In this document: positions 26,501-38,900 of the stretch, piece by piece
How positions within the stretch are numbered: the stretch's first letter is position 1
Layout of the letters: each line of letters starts with the position of its first letter
Assembly (NCBI GenBank): GCA_030737835.1
Contig: JAUJYN010000012.1
Coordinates: 1,022,688 to 1,086,687, forward strand
Reading direction: 5' to 3'
Length of the DNA stretch: 64,000 nt
From: Acorus gramineus
Lineage: Eukaryota > Streptophyta > Magnoliopsida > Acorales > Acoraceae
The notes under the pieces: generated by a model
What the model was told of the DNA's origin: nothing
What the model saw: the letters and a program-made list of their open reading frames with translations, nothing else
The model's database searches: none
Translations under genes and position numbers: made by a program

Positions 26501-28964
26501 TGCTTGTGCATTTAATCCTTGTTTAGATTAAAAATATACCCCAAAGCTAAAGCAAACATTAATTTTTTTTTTTTTTGGAATATAAACCATTACATAATAT
26601 ATGGGCAATTGTGTGACTAAACAAGTGAAGTGTGATACTCATCTCTCTGATCCGCTTCTGTGCGAGGAAATGACATGTATATGATGGAAGTTCCAGACTT
26701 CAAGATTTTAATAGGCTAACCATCTCACCAGCCCAGTTTTAGCTGTTGGGCAATATTTATAAAAAGTTATCAAACCTGAATCACAGCATGTAAAGAAGCA
26801 TCTCAGGTTGTCTTCAATGGAATTTTAGCATTTTTTTTTCCCTTTAGCACACGTTTTATCAAAATAAATTAATTGAAGATGTAGGTTAAAAACAGTGGAA
26901 TAAAGATTAACCTCAACAAATATATGGACAGAGTGAGTTGAATATATTGTCTCCTGCAGGATGACTTAGAAAGGAGCAATTCACTGTCATTTTGGTATAA
27001 TCATTTCAATACAGCAAAGTCTTGAAGTCGCATTCTGTGGGCATGAGTTATTTATTGTAATGATAGTAGAAGTTTGCTATATGTCTATATTTGGAAGATT
27101 TTGATAGTTCTAGTGTCTTCTGCAGATTCAAGGAAAGTATTATCTCAGAATCGATCCATTGGGAGAGGGTGCCAAGTGGCGTAGGTCAGTTGGTCAAGAG
27201 ATTTATTCTCCTCTTCGTTTAGCATTCTCAGAACAGGTAAGATGCATAATCTTTCATTCCATTAATCTTTGGATTCCACCTGGCTAACACATGTCCATTT
27301 TGCAGGATGGGGGCAACTGGAAAGCTTCTCATTTATCAACATACTCGGCAATTGATCCCTCATACAGCCTACCGGATAACGTTGCGATAATCACACTCCA
27401 GGTAAATGGGTCATCTTTTTTAATCAGTCATCCAAAATATTCTTCAATGGCTGGGAGATTGAGAACCTATATACACTCCTAAAGATCACTCTCAAGGAAG
27501 TTAAATGTCTTCTAGGGTTGATTGGTAGAATTTATGGTAAATTATATCGGACTGGGGGAATCTTCATTGCTCACTGGCCAGATAATGGCGCAGGACACAA
27601 CAAGGATGACATTACAGAAAACACTGCTGTGAAAAGATTCTCATGAACAGCTGTTGGTCCAAAATGATTGGGTTGTTCTCTGTCATTCCAATAAATGGTA
27701 ACTGTAGGAAATGTTGAAGCATCTTATAGCTAAACCAACTCTAGTAGCTCATAAGATTTCACATTTATGTTTTTTTCTCTCTATCAATAGACCTAACTAG
27801 CATTTATACTCTGTTCTCTAGCCTAGTGGGATATCATCAGGTGCAGGGTGCTGGAGTAAGAGCTGTTCTAAATGCATATGTTGTCAGTAGTTGTACAAGT
27901 AAGGTGTCATCCTGCAATGTTAGCTCACACAATTGTAAAATAAAAGAAAAGTGCATAAATTTCCGGGGGGAATGATGATTTATAAACAATCAATAATATC
28001 AAAAACTGAAGTAAATGTACATTCATGTATCTCAAGTACTCAATTTGTGGGTTTTTTTTTATATACATTTCTGAACGTGGATATCAGTGAAGACTTGCTA
28101 CCATATCTACCCAAACATGCTTTAAAAAGACTATATAATACACACCCACATATCTAATGAGCACTGCAAATATTTTATGAATTTGCTTGTTCCACATGCC
28201 TTCTTCCATATTAGCATATTCGTCTCATGTCTTCATATTTGCATCTGGTGTGTGACCAGGAGCTTGAACATGGAAGTGTCCTTCTTCGGCTGGCACACCT
28301 GTATGAGGTAATTTAGAATTCTTTTTAACATCCAATGCAGAATCTCTTGGTCTTGATAAAAGAAATTATATCTGAAAATTCCTTTGTTCATCCAATAGTT
28401 CCCAGTTTTGCATACACATATAAATTGATTTCAGTTCTGTATATAAACCATTATTTGTTCATTTGGGTTTATAAGGTGGAAGAGGACAAGGATCTTTCCG
28501 TCATGGCTACCGTAGACCTGAGAAAGTTGTTTCCAGAAAAGAAGGTACTAAAATGTCAATGCATGCATGCCTCAATGCTACTTAGTTGAGTTGTAATAGC
28601 ATCACTGCAGTGCATGTGAGATTGAGTCTCATTTGTTCTGCAGGGATTTCCATCTTTCACCAATAATATACCACATTTATATTTACATTTTGAGGGAGGG
28701 CAGCACAACGACGCTTTTTGCTTTTTTTTGGGTTTTCAGATCAGCAAAGTAACCGAGACGAATTTAGCTGCAAATCAAGGGAGGGATGAAATGCAAAAGA
28801 AGAGACTGGTTTGGAAGGTGGAAGGCCCTTCAAATGATGAAACAATGACGAGAGGAGGACCGGTAGATCCATCTAAGCTGTTGGTGGAACTGGGTCCCAT
28901 GGAAATTCGCACCTTCATTGTCAATTTTGACTATATCTTCTTCCGCCAACTTGCAAATCCCTGA
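17529..28964 (+). CDS. Class II alpha-mannosidase (GH38, lysosomal/vacuolar type)
   Basis: 29 exons read in continuous phase give about 1026 residues: 17529-17750, 17842-17925, 18005-18093, 18170-18344, 18444-18563, 18730-18819, 18902-18973, 19077-19190, 19526-19626, 19714-19807, 19961-20128, 20229-20318, 21082-21147, 21239-21295, 22733-22952, 23047-23183, 23351-23419, 23545-23604, 23742-23813, 24455-24502, 24717-24836, 25067-25132, 25432-25544, 25658-25742, 27126-27236, 27306-27401, 28260-28307, 28476-28544, 28740-28964. A signal peptide covers about residues 1-28. The GH38 zinc site is complete: HTHDD (51-55), WQIDPFGHS with nucleophile Asp175, and QHHDAVSGT (416-424). The enzyme removes alpha-mannose from N-glycans in vacuole or apoplast. 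Length matches plant homologues such as At3g26720. Intron 12 uses a GC donor. Introns 14 and 24 carry a LINE fragment and a MITE. Confidence 0.92.
21645..22330 (-). mobile_element. LINE 3'-end fragment, antisense in alpha-mannosidase intron 14
   Basis: The minus strand encodes a zinc-binding LINE tail ([19 protein letters not shown], then [11 protein letters not shown]) within an open frame at 22269-21853. A 3' segment follows, with tttgaatacaaaggcgaaag and ttcttttaataaaa near 21650, typical of plant L1 3' ends. It is 5'-truncated, as L1 copies usually are, and lies opposite to the host gene, so it should not supply splice sites in the sense direction by design. Confidence 0.7.
26210..26488 (-). 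mobile_element. Family A MITE in alpha-mannosidase intron 24
   Basis: In reverse complement this segment runs parallel to the copy at 381-657 over nearly its whole length: tgttacac, cagccccaat, gcgtcgaaagaaaat, tttctataaatacat, gcatgcacctcattagatg, gtagactggaatt and gtaatattatcc. It explains part of the 1.4-kb intron. A clean target duplication is not evident. Confidence 0.62.
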
Positions 28965-29324
28965 AAGGCAAACTTTCTTGGTTTCCCCCTCGAGTCCACG
29001 GGTCAGTGTTTTTTCCTGCCACGGCCTTTGTTGTCAGAGTTTATAATGATTCTGAAAACTTTCATGATAATGGCAAAACTAAAACATGGGCAAACTTGAT
29101 TCACCTATCATGACTGAAATTATCTGCTTTTGTCGAATTGTTATTTATGAGTTTCAGCATCTTTTATCTGCTAGATTCCTTCAATAAGTGTTCATGAGTT
29201 TGTATAGGAGACTTCTGCCCAAAAGCATAGAACTGAAGAGGCTGCATATATCTGTTGAGTCAGTATTATGACATTGGAAATAGTGAAATAGATGACTACT
29301 GAACAACAGTTATTCTAAGTCTGC

Positions 29325-29560
29325 AAATACGTCGGGTTGGAGCTCAACCTGAATCCAACCCAAAGTTGGAGCATCCCAAACTCAATTCTCAAGCCTGAGG
29401 AGATCAACCTGAACCATATATGTTGGGTTTGGTTCAGATTTAATTCAGATTGGGTTGAGTTTGGATTAGTGTGGGTTGGGCTCGGTTTGAATTTCAAAAA
29501 GTAGTCTAAACAATTCAAACTCCACAACAATCACAACAAAGAATAGTCTACATCTCAACG
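29325..29560 (+). repeat. Dispersed repeat, family C, copy 1
   Basis: A segment rich in gttgagctcaacctgaatc and ttcagattgggttgagtttgg-like words also occurs at about 60725-61235. Opposing halves carry complementary words, suggesting a foldback-type element. Confidence 0.45.
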
Positions 29561-30219
29561 GAATAAAAATTTACACCATTTGAAAAATATGTGAAGCAAA
29601 ACACGAGTCCATAATTCATAGGCAATTTTATGATGTAATTGTTCTTTCCAGTGTCAGTATCTATGCAATGGTATTAAATCATGTGTTGTTCATAAATTCT
29701 TTCAAGCTGTTTGTCAGTTTCAAGCATCCATGTGAGAATTTGGTGCTCTCTCCTTCCACAACATTCAATTCACTTTCAGATGTGTTTATTCTGCCATCTG
29801 ATAGACCTCTAAATAGAGTGAATATGAATCAGGATATCTGAATTACAAGACTATACTTTTGACTGTTTACATACATCTTATGATTCAAGACTAGGGAGAG
29901 GGGAATGAACCAAAACAGGGTGATCTGAATAGGCATTGTCTGTTCCTATGTTTCTTCCTGTTCTTAGAGTTTGTGCATCTCTGTCTCGCCACCTTCCTCG
30001 TCTTTGCATTGACAAGCCCTGTTATCGTCACTTTCATTTCATCCAGGTCCACTATGTAATCCAGCAGTCCTGCTACACATTGTTTCAAGCAGAAAAAATT
30101 ATGTTCTCTTAGACCCTCTTTTTTGAATGTGGACCATCATTTACATCTGAACAACTATTCTCCATAGGGAACGGATGTGTATCCTTTTTTCTGGAATAGG
30201 GTTAATATATTTAGTTCAA

Positions 30220-30375
30220 TTTGCAATCCTGTAATTCTATACAATATGTTAATGCAGTATATATTGTGTTATCATAATGTATATAGTTCTATCATAAATT
30301 TTTTTTTTCATTTTATATAACATTATGTATTTCAGTGAGAGTGTATAATTTAACCAAACAAAACCGGCGTGGACT
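30220..30375 (+). repeat. Dispersed repeat, family B, copy 1
   Basis: Words in order (tgcagtatatattgtg, atcataatgtat, tataacattatgtatttc, gagagtgtataatttaa, gtggactg) recur at about 61345-61560, with a partial match at about 54575-54755. Confidence 0.45.
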
Positions 30376-31099
30376 GTTGGTGGGGTTATATAAAGAGGCT
30401 GAAAATATATCATTTTCAAACTCATTTTATGCGTTCCTGGGATCATTAATAAAAAAATTGGGTAAAATGGGGCTTTCATTCCCCAACAAGAAGGCCCCCG
30501 GCATGTTAGTTAGACATTAATGTCAAGAGGTAAGGTCCAGTACATTAAAACAAAACTACTTTTTCAAATTGCCATCACTTTTTCTATATATAATATATTT
30601 ATTTATTTTTGAAAATATCATGCACTACTTTTGCAGTTTTTATATCGCTTACGTGGCTAGTTTTGATTCGTTTTGCCATAGAGAATGTCTCTTTGGCTTT
30701 AACATATTATATCCAAACACCATGTTATTAGATCCAAACAGCCATGTAAGTGGCTGTTGTTCGCTGTGGGGTTTATTATAACCGGTTCTACTTTTAATTT
30801 TATAATAAAGTCATGTATATATCTACTGTTATTTGTTGGGGGTGAAAAACAAAGAAATAAATGGGTAAAAATGTATACTTACTATTCATTTTTGAGACCA
30901 ATTGGGAGGCTCGTTGCTGGCAATGCTCGAATCCAAAGTTGCACAACACAATCTCTTGTACCTATAAACACCCATCAGAGACAAATAGATACATTATGTA
31001 AACCACAGTCAAAAGGGTAAATAGTAAAATCGGAGAGGTTCACATTCTACCCTACTGAGATGGGCTTTGATATATCTATATTTTTTCAGTCCTACTTTT

Positions 31100-31241
31100 A
31101 GGCTCCATTTGACAGGGCGGGTGGGGGCGTCTGTGGTGTGTCAACAGAGGGGGGGGAACCGGGTGGTGGGCGAAGCGCAATTTTGTGGAGCCAAAAAACG
31201 TGAGGGACACTGCATAACTGTTCTGTCAAATAGAGCCTTGG
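31100..31241 (+). mobile_element. Candidate short MITE with GC-rich core
   Basis: The left end AGGCTCCATTTGACAGGGC and right end GTTCTGTCAAATAGAGCCT are inverted repeats with few mismatches, enclosing about 100 bp of G-rich DNA. No clear target duplication was seen. Confidence 0.5.
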
Positions 31242-32452
31242 CCTCGGGAGTCATATCCATTTATTGGAAAGATACACAGTAATGAAGAAAACCTCTTATA
31301 AATGCATACACTCTCAAAAAAAGCCATAGATCTAAAAGTAGCAAAATGAGATCCAGTCATTATTAGTGCTCATGAACCCCCATGATAGATTTAACAAGCG
31401 TTTAAAATTATCACACAACTTGTATATTAAACCCGTATCTATTTTTTTATTGAGGACTGATTATCACTAATGGAATTCAGTATTGATTGGAACCTATATT
31501 ACAGATGGGTTTATAATTTTGAATTTTCTATAAAAATTACAATCTCTTGATAATGACATGGGACCTCACATCTAAAATTCATCAGATAAAATGATTCAAT
31601 TACAGTCTCATTTATTTGATAGAATGAGAACTGTCAAATTAGTAAAATAAAAACAAGCACAATTAGATGATTCATTATCCGAGCATATTACAGTGAGTTG
31701 AGTATTCATTCTCTCTCAGGTGTGTGAGTGAGTTGAACTTTAATATTGTATAATACACAACCGAGAATGTTTTGCAAACAATTAGATCTACTGCGTTTGC
31801 ACGTACTGATTCAACACGCTTGCACCACCAACTTCCTTTCATATAATATAATTACATTAAAATGGATGGAAGTGATTTTTTATTTTAAATTGAGTTAAGG
31901 GTGCTTTGAACAACACCACCTCATAAATTTCTGATTATCAGTTAATGTAAAATCATACCAAAAAAAAATTAAAAAAAGAACTGTCGGCAGTTTCTACCTA
32001 GAAAAATAAAGAAATAAAAAAAAAAGTTAAAACAAAGCAGTCTTGTCAATTTGGAATCCTCGTTTGGCTTTGTCCAAAAAAAAAAAAAAAAAAAGGCCAG
32101 GTACTAAACAACATTAATTAAGAGATCTCATCATCTATTTTGATTTTTTTTAAAATAACGTAGGACACACACAACCCGCTTAACTAACTTCTATTTTGAT
32201 TTTTTTAAAACATAGTATATATCATTTGATGTTGTATGCATGTATTTTTAGAGATGAAAGATATATTCTTAACTAATATAGCATGAATCTAATTTTAGAA
32301 CTATGTTGAAAATTTTTCAAATAAGTATATATTTCGTCTAACGTGGTGAACAACTATCGTGATACATAAGATTACATGTGAGGCTATCAAGAACCGTGTA
32401 CAATAGTGCTAATTAAGTATTGTTTTTAATCAAAGCATGATGATGAACAACT

Positions 32453-32473
32453 GAGAGAGAGAGAGAGAGAGAG
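32453..32473 (+). repeat. (GA)n microsatellite
   Basis: About 10 GA units, followed by gcttacaatgg. Confidence 0.85.
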
Positions 32474-32869
32474 CTTACAATGGGCATGGAGAGATTTTCA
32501 GCGAGTCTGAGACTGATAGGCTGTTCATGAACTGCTGCTGCTTTTGTTGTCATGGATTCGATGTAATCAGAGAAAGACTTGTTTTAAGTTTGGATTTGTG
32601 GAAACATATCTGTTTTGGGTTTCTGGAATTCTTGGTTGTCTCTTTGAAGGGAAAAGCTTTGGATTCCCTCTGCTTCTTTTTTTGCTTTCTAAAGTTGTCT
32701 TTATTTCATTGTGGTTGTGGGTATATTATGAAATTTATATAATGAGCCTCCTTTGACTTTTGGGTGATTGCTGGAAATTATTGTATGCAGTCGCTCTCTA
32801 CTTTTACCCTCTTTGGTGGAAACAGGGGTGAATAAGTGGTAAAATATTATTTGTTTTGTTGAGTGCCTT

Positions 32870-33118
32870 TACGCAATTGTTTTTCGGTTCTAATTTTAGT
32901 TTTATATATTTTATTAATATCATATACTTACATTCATAAAATATATGTTTCGTTAAATTTTTTTATATTTTTTATAAATGCATCTATGTAATTTATTTAA
33001 ATATATATTTTATTTTTTATAAAAACATGTATTGTATTATATTTTTTTTAAAAAAACAAAGCGTGTGGATTGGAAATGGGGCTGAAAAAGGGGTTATATG
33101 TAACATTACCCTTGTTTT
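32870..33118 (+). repeat. Family A MITE, right part
   Basis: It carries the central tttataaatgcatctatgtaattta block and a right end ggggctgaaaaaggggttatatgtaacattac, whose reverse complement resembles the family left end (gttaca...cagcccca). Confidence 0.5.
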
Positions 33119-33144
33119 AGCGGTCTTGAGTTAACCAAAAAAAA

Positions 33145-33528
33145 GAAGAGCATTGTTACACACAGTCTTTTTTTCAACCATAATTTCAGTCTCATATGTT
33201 TTGTTAGCACCATATAATTGAAGTATATGCATGTTTTGAAAAAAAATTTACCTTTTCTATAAATAGATCTATGTAATTAATTGAATTATATGCGTTTCAT
33301 TTTTTTATAAAATAATATACCTTATTAAATGAGATATATTATTTTATTTCATTTATTTATTTTAAAAATTGGTACCCTAAGATTTAATCATTGGTCATCA
33401 TTTACACATAGGGGAGTGTTGGCCAACAATTTTTACAGCTCGTTCACGAGATATATTATTTTTAAAATAATTAAAACGGGTGTAAAGACTAAAATTGAGA
33501 TCGAAAAAACGTTATACTTAATATTATT
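33145..33528 (+). repeat. Family A MITE with internal insertion
   Basis: The left end ttgttacacacag is followed by the usual family words, ending in gactaaaattgag...cttaatattattc. About 100 bp of unrelated sequence (about 33345-33440) interrupts the right part. Confidence 0.5.
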
Positions 33529-35214
33529 CAAAAGAGAAAGAGAGAAATATTGCGATATGATTGAGAGAAATAAAAGAACGAAACGTCATCTCGCAAAAAT
33601 AGAGAGCTCTTGCTTTTTAGTTGTAGCATCACTGTCTATTGACTGATATCCATAACTTATTAGTATGCGTATTATGTACACATTTTGCTTATTCTTTACT
33701 GAACCAACTCCAACCAACTCCAAAGGCATTGGATTTCCAAGAGATCCAGGGACATGGAAACTGGCTCTCTCCCAGGCTATCTCTTGAGATCTAGAAAGCA
33801 GAGCGGATCCAGGATTTTATTTTAGGATGGACTGATTTAATCTTTGATAAAAGATTTTTTTATACAGTGTTTTTTATTTTTCTCTATCATCAAAATTGTA
33901 TCTTTTAAAAATAAACTTAAATAAAAGAAATGAAGAAAATAAATAATTAAATAAATTTACAAATATATATAGATATTTCAAAAAATAAATTAAAAATCCA
34001 ATTAAAAAAAATAGCACGCAAAAAAAAAAAAAAAATTCATTAAATAATTCAATGAAAATTCCATCCACTGAATTAATAAAAAAACACATCAAAAATAAAT
34101 AACTAAAGATGAAATGAAATAATAAAATCTATCTTATTTCAGTATTAAACCCACCTAAATGATCTATAAAAAAAAAAAACAATTAAAATTTTTTGAAAAA
34201 CACTTATGAATAGATATTCTAAAAAATTAAAAAAAAATCTCATCACGACCTAAAACAACTCAATTTATAATTGTGTTTTAAAGTGATTATTATTAAACCC
34301 ACTTTATCTACCCAACCCTTCTCCATCAACCTAAATATTTTCAGATTCCAAACCCACCATCGAAATCCAACAGCAAACACACTCAGAAAAAGAAAAAAAA
34401 TGTCAAAAACATAAAACATAAACCAGTTCACCACCACCACCCAAACCACACCCTCCCCCCCAACACCACCACCGCAGCCTCACCCTACTCATCCAAACCC
34501 ACCTGAAACCTGGCCGATTTCACCCAAGACATTTTCTGCTTCCTCTCCAAGAAGCTCCGCCACCACGATGCGACGGCGGGCCGCAACGATGGGTAGACTT
34601 GGATGTTTCACTGATTCAGTGACTGATTGCAATTACAAATGCACAGAGAAAGCGGGGTTGGTTGATTTCATCTAATGTTAAAGTTAGGGTTGATTATAGA
34701 TGGGATGTTGGGCTTTTTTTGAAAAAATATGGGCCGGGCAATAGTATGATAAAGACAAAAAATTGTTGTAAATAAGTCAATGATTATTCTTTTTGTATTA
34801 CCAAAACAAAGGCGATCAAGGGTAGAAGTAATGTAATTCATATGTTAAATCATTTTTTTAAAAATTTTATAAATATTTATTCATATCTTATTAACATTTT
34901 ATCCATAGTTTATATATATAATCGATGAAATAACAAAAATTTTATTATTACGCTTTACAACGAGAATAAATAAAAATACAACTAAATAAAAAATGATTTA
35001 ATTTACTAGTATAATTATTTATCCGATTTAGTTATCTATCCCGAACAACCTAGTTACTTTGCCCAAACAATGGGGTTAAAGTCATGGTTTGATGATAAAA
35101 AATTTGACTTTCCTAGACCAACTAGACATGCCATCCATGTTAGTTTTGATTGCTAGATCATTTTCTTTACTCTTTTGTTTGGTTGCCAAAGCAAAATATT
35201 GTGAATAAATCATT
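33529..35214. other. AT-rich spacer with a C-rich patch
   Basis: No supported gene. A segment starting gcggatccaggat (33799) shares its opening with 61237, a common plant repeat word. A C-rich patch at 34430-34600 has a short codon-like stretch on the plus strand but no full frame. Confidence 0.4.
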
Positions 35215-38200
35215 TTGGGGACACGCTTAAGCGCGGAAGGAGCAACTGCTCTTGTTCAACCCTTCTCAGATGAAGAGATTGAATGTGCGGTGAGATCTCT
35301 TCCATGCAATAAAGCCCCAGGACCTGATGGCTATCCAAGAGAATTCTTTAACCCCCCGTTTGGGGTGGAACATAAGCATGTAAGAGAATAGCAAAAAAAT
35401 GTTGTTTGTTTTGCTAGAATAAACCTTGATAGCTATGTCTGGATAAACTAGGATAAAGCCTGATAACTATTATCAGAAAATGCTAGAATTGCTTATCAGA
35501 GCTTATCTATACCAATGGATAAAAATACCCTTCTCTGTCATTTAAAATTTTTTATCTAACCTGACACTATCTGCACACATTCCAAAAACTATCACATCTA
35601 TCATATCACACACACATATCTCTCATATTTATTCCCAAATACAAATAATTTATGCAGGGGTATAATTGTCATTTAAAAAGTCATAAACTCTTATCCATCT
35701 CTTATCTACCGCTTATCATTACTTTATCTAAGGTGAACCAAACAACAAAAAGATCAATTTTACGTTTTCCAATGAAAATAACAGAAAAGACAACCAAACA
35801 AAAATTTACCTATTCAGCATGGATTGTTATCTATCCCAATATAGCTATCGCTGGCGAATAACCCTATGTCACACCCCAAACGGGGGGGTAAAAGATTTTG
35901 GCCTATATTGAAGGATGATTTCACACAAGCAATTCATCACTTCTTTCACAGTGCTCAACTCCCTAGATCATGGGGATCTACACATGTAGTTCTCATACCG
36001 AAGAAGACGTGTCCTCCGTCAATTAAAGACTATCGGCCTATTAGTGTTTGCGACCCTAAATATAAGATTTTTGCAAAGCTCCTGGTGGCCAACCGAAACC
36101 AACATTATCGACCTTGGTTGGGCGTGAAAGGGTGCTTTTATCCCTAGGCGATCCATTCATGGCCATCTTCTCCTGGTGCTTGATATGATGCACTCAATGG
36201 CAACCCCGGAGCGGACGGAATGCTTTGCTTACGCTCAAGGTTGATTTGGCAAGTGCATACGATTCTGTTGAATGGGATGGGCTACTTGGTGTGCTACAAC
36301 GGTTTGGCTTCCCTCCTAAATGGTGTGCCTGGATACATACTTGCATAACTCAAGTGAGAATGGCCATACTCATCAATGGGACTTCGAACCCATGGTTTGT
36401 TTCAGGTCGGGGGTTACGCCAGGGTGATCCATTGTCTTCATATTTGTTTGCATTGGTCGCAGAAGTACTTTCATCGTTTATCCAGTGAAGTTAGGAACAA
36501 GGAGAGTTGATTGCATACCAATCGAGCCCCTGTCTTAATGGTCAACTCCACCTGTGAGCGTTTACACATGTGATGTACGCTGATGATTTTATGATTGTTA
36601 CCACAGCCACCCCACCTCAATGCCACATGATACGACAGGTGCTTGATCAAACACAAAAGCAAACTGGACTGATGGTAAGTTGGCAAAAATGTGCCATTTG
36701 CTTTTCCCCATCTATACCGACCCGCTTCCAACGATGGATGGCTCGCATCCTTCTGGTTCGATGTTCATCCAGCCCATGGACGTACTTGGGAGTCACGATT
36801 CAAGAGCAAGGCCGGGGGACGGCTAGTGGGAGCGAGGTATTAGACACGGCAAATCAAAATCTTGCGAGTTGGAAGGCTAATCTCCTTACTTCGGTTGGAA
36901 GGTTAACTTTAATTAGATCGGTGCTGCAATCTCTAACTATGGAGTGGAACTTCCGATCATGGACGGATTCACTATGTTGGATAGAATCAAGTCACAAACA
37001 CACGTGAACAGGGGGGGCTCTCCATTCGTAGTACTAAAACTATGCGCCAAGCTATACTTGCTTACCTCGCTTTTCGTTTCTTATTGTGGGATGATTTTGT
37101 TAGCAACTTCTTCAGCTTGAAATACCATTGGAACGGGAACCCATGGGAGTTGTCGACGTGTACGAGAGGCTCATTAGTCTGGTGGATTCTATGTTCAGGA
37201 CTAAGGTTGATACGAGGTTTCTTACAAAAAGGAGCGGGAGACCCGGCGGGAGTAGCTACTCCGGGATGCTTGGCTTACGTCCATTCCGTTTTACCGAATC
37301 CTGACCTTTATTAACATGGACACCGCAGTTTTGGATTGGCGCTCATCTCAGGTAATTAGGGATGGTGAAATGGCGGGTGGACATCCTTACAAATTTACTG
37401 CCTGAGTTCTGGATACAGCAAATTTTAGCTCATACTCCTCTTAGCTCGTCATCACGACATGCTCTATGGTGTTGGGAGGGATCCGCCGCCTCCGAATGGC
37501 CCAAGCCGAGGGATATTGCCCGAGATCTAACACCAATACAGCCTTCCCCTTACTCTCAGGTATGGAAAATGATATGGCAGATCCCAGTTTTTCCAAAGAT
37601 ACAATTCTTCATATGGCAGTTACTATGGGATCGTCTTCCTACTCGAGTGTTCTTGGATTCTATTGGTTTGACAATGGATGTCACTTGTCCACTATGTAAT
37701 GACCGGTGGGAGACTACTGGACACTTATTTGTAGAGTGTTCGTTCACAGCGGCTTGTTGGCAGATGGTAGCATCGCAACTACTTCCACCTAAAGAGTTAC
37801 CTAACGCCAACTCATGGCTTCATGCGTTCTCAAATTCGTTTTGGACATCAAGAACAGATAACATGAAGCGCAAAATGTTTTTCATGATCCTCCTATGGAA
37901 TGTTTGGTGGGCACGAAATTTCCGTGTCTTTCGGCATATAAATTTATCCCCTAGACAAGTAGTAGATCATTCAGAGGCACAATTTTTGGAATGCCTTGCA
38001 GTTAAAATGGGTGGAACGATACCTAAGAGATGTTGTATTCAGTCATTGCAATCCATGCCGACAGAACAATGTCTCCTTTATCGATTCAATCCCACCCAAG
38101 GCCGTTTCTTTGTTCTTACAGATGGAAGTACATATATATCTACACGCGAGGCAGGGGTTGGCTTTATTATTATACAAGAGACATCTGGACAAGTCCTTGG

Positions 38201-38620
38201 AGCAGGATATCAATATTGGCCATGGGCATCCCCTACAAGAGCTGAAGCTGAAGCTATCAATGAAGCATTGGCTTTTGCTTACCTACACCGTCTAAAAGCA
38301 TGATGTGTAGGCTCAGATTCAGCTTCCATTATTACTCTATTACGAGGTCAGATGAATGGCTCTACTCATAGGCGATATTGTGTGGAGGATATTCGACGAT
38401 TAAATGAACAAGAAGGCCCAGTTCTTTTTGTTAAGGTTCCAAGAGCTGTAGCCAAAGATCTAGATGCGCTTGCCCGATATGCTCGTTCCTCACGGTCATC
38501 TGCATCTACTCTTTTTTTGAAAAATGACATTATAAGATGTATAGTTCAATCAAATGTATCTAGTTTTGAGCCATGTATTCAGGCAATCCAGGAGGCACTG
38601 GATTCCCAGATAATGGTGGA
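35215..38620 (+). mobile_element. Decayed L1-type LINE with RNase H tail
   Basis: Broken frames keep the LINE ORF2 order. Reverse transcriptase appears as NKAPGPDGYP (35318), VVLIPKK and KDYRPISVCD (35980-36060), KVDLASAYDSVEWD and GLRQGDPLS (36235-36440), and YADDFMIV (36576). A zinc-binding reverse-transcriptase tail follows (FFIWQLLWDRLPTR, then CPLCNDRWETTGHLFVEC). A plant-type RNase H follows it (FVLTDGSTY, GVGFII, TRAEAEAINEAL, about 38110-38280). The endonuclease half is missing at the 5' side. Stops and frame changes near 36147, 36488, 37007 and 38303 make it inactive. A Tourist-like MITE sits inside it at 35352-35888. Confidence 0.88.
35352..35888 (+). mobile_element. PIF/Harbinger (Tourist-like) MITE inside LINE
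   Basis: The ends CCCCCCGTTTGGGGTG and CACCCCAAACGGGGGG are a 16-bp perfect inverted repeat (one extra G at the right). A TAA trinucleotide flanks each side (35349-35351, 35889-35891), the target duplication typical of Harbinger elements. Removing the element restores LINE reading from the EFF codons into KRFWPIL. Non-coding, about 537 bp. The same interior words recur at 46347-47404. Confidence 0.82.
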
Positions 38621-38639
38621 TGTGTATACATATAATTTT

Positions 38640-38900
38640 TTATTATATAATTGGAGGGGCAGAAATTTCGCTCACTGGGTTTGGGTAAGAGGACCCGGCC
38701 AGTCCCGTTCTCCTCCGCCTGATTCCGTCGTCTTCCGCCGGGGAGCACTTCTTGAACGTCGTAGCCACGGGGAGGTGGGGACCTGCGAAAGACCCTCCGA
38801 CACTCAAGTCAATCAAGGTGGCCAAAAAAAAGATTTTATAAAAAGAAATTGTGCATACCTCTTCTGTGGGTTGTTGCCCCCTATGTATAGAGGAATTTGA
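38640..38900 (+). repeat. GC-rich repeat segment of uncertain class
   Basis: A GC-rich block (about 38680-38820) with ggacccggccagtcccg and ccgacactcaagtcaatca differs strongly in composition from its flanks. It looks like a piece of a dispersed plant repeat rather than a gene; no complete frame is present. Confidence 0.3.

Larger units (their letters stand above)
28965..32869. other. Intergenic spacer after alpha-mannosidase
   Basis: AT-rich DNA with no convincing gene. It holds a TCAACCTGAA-rich repeat (29325-29560), a family B repeat (30220-30375), a short inverted-repeat element (31100-31241) and a (GA)n run (32453-32473). The first few hundred bases are the alpha-mannosidase 3' UTR. Confidence 0.5.

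Noticed and set aside
34430-34600. Possible first exon in a C-rich patch (codon-like DFTQDIFCFLSKKLRHHDA)
   Set aside because: Short, no start codon, no recognised homology, no downstream exon; I could not support a gene or a captured fragment.
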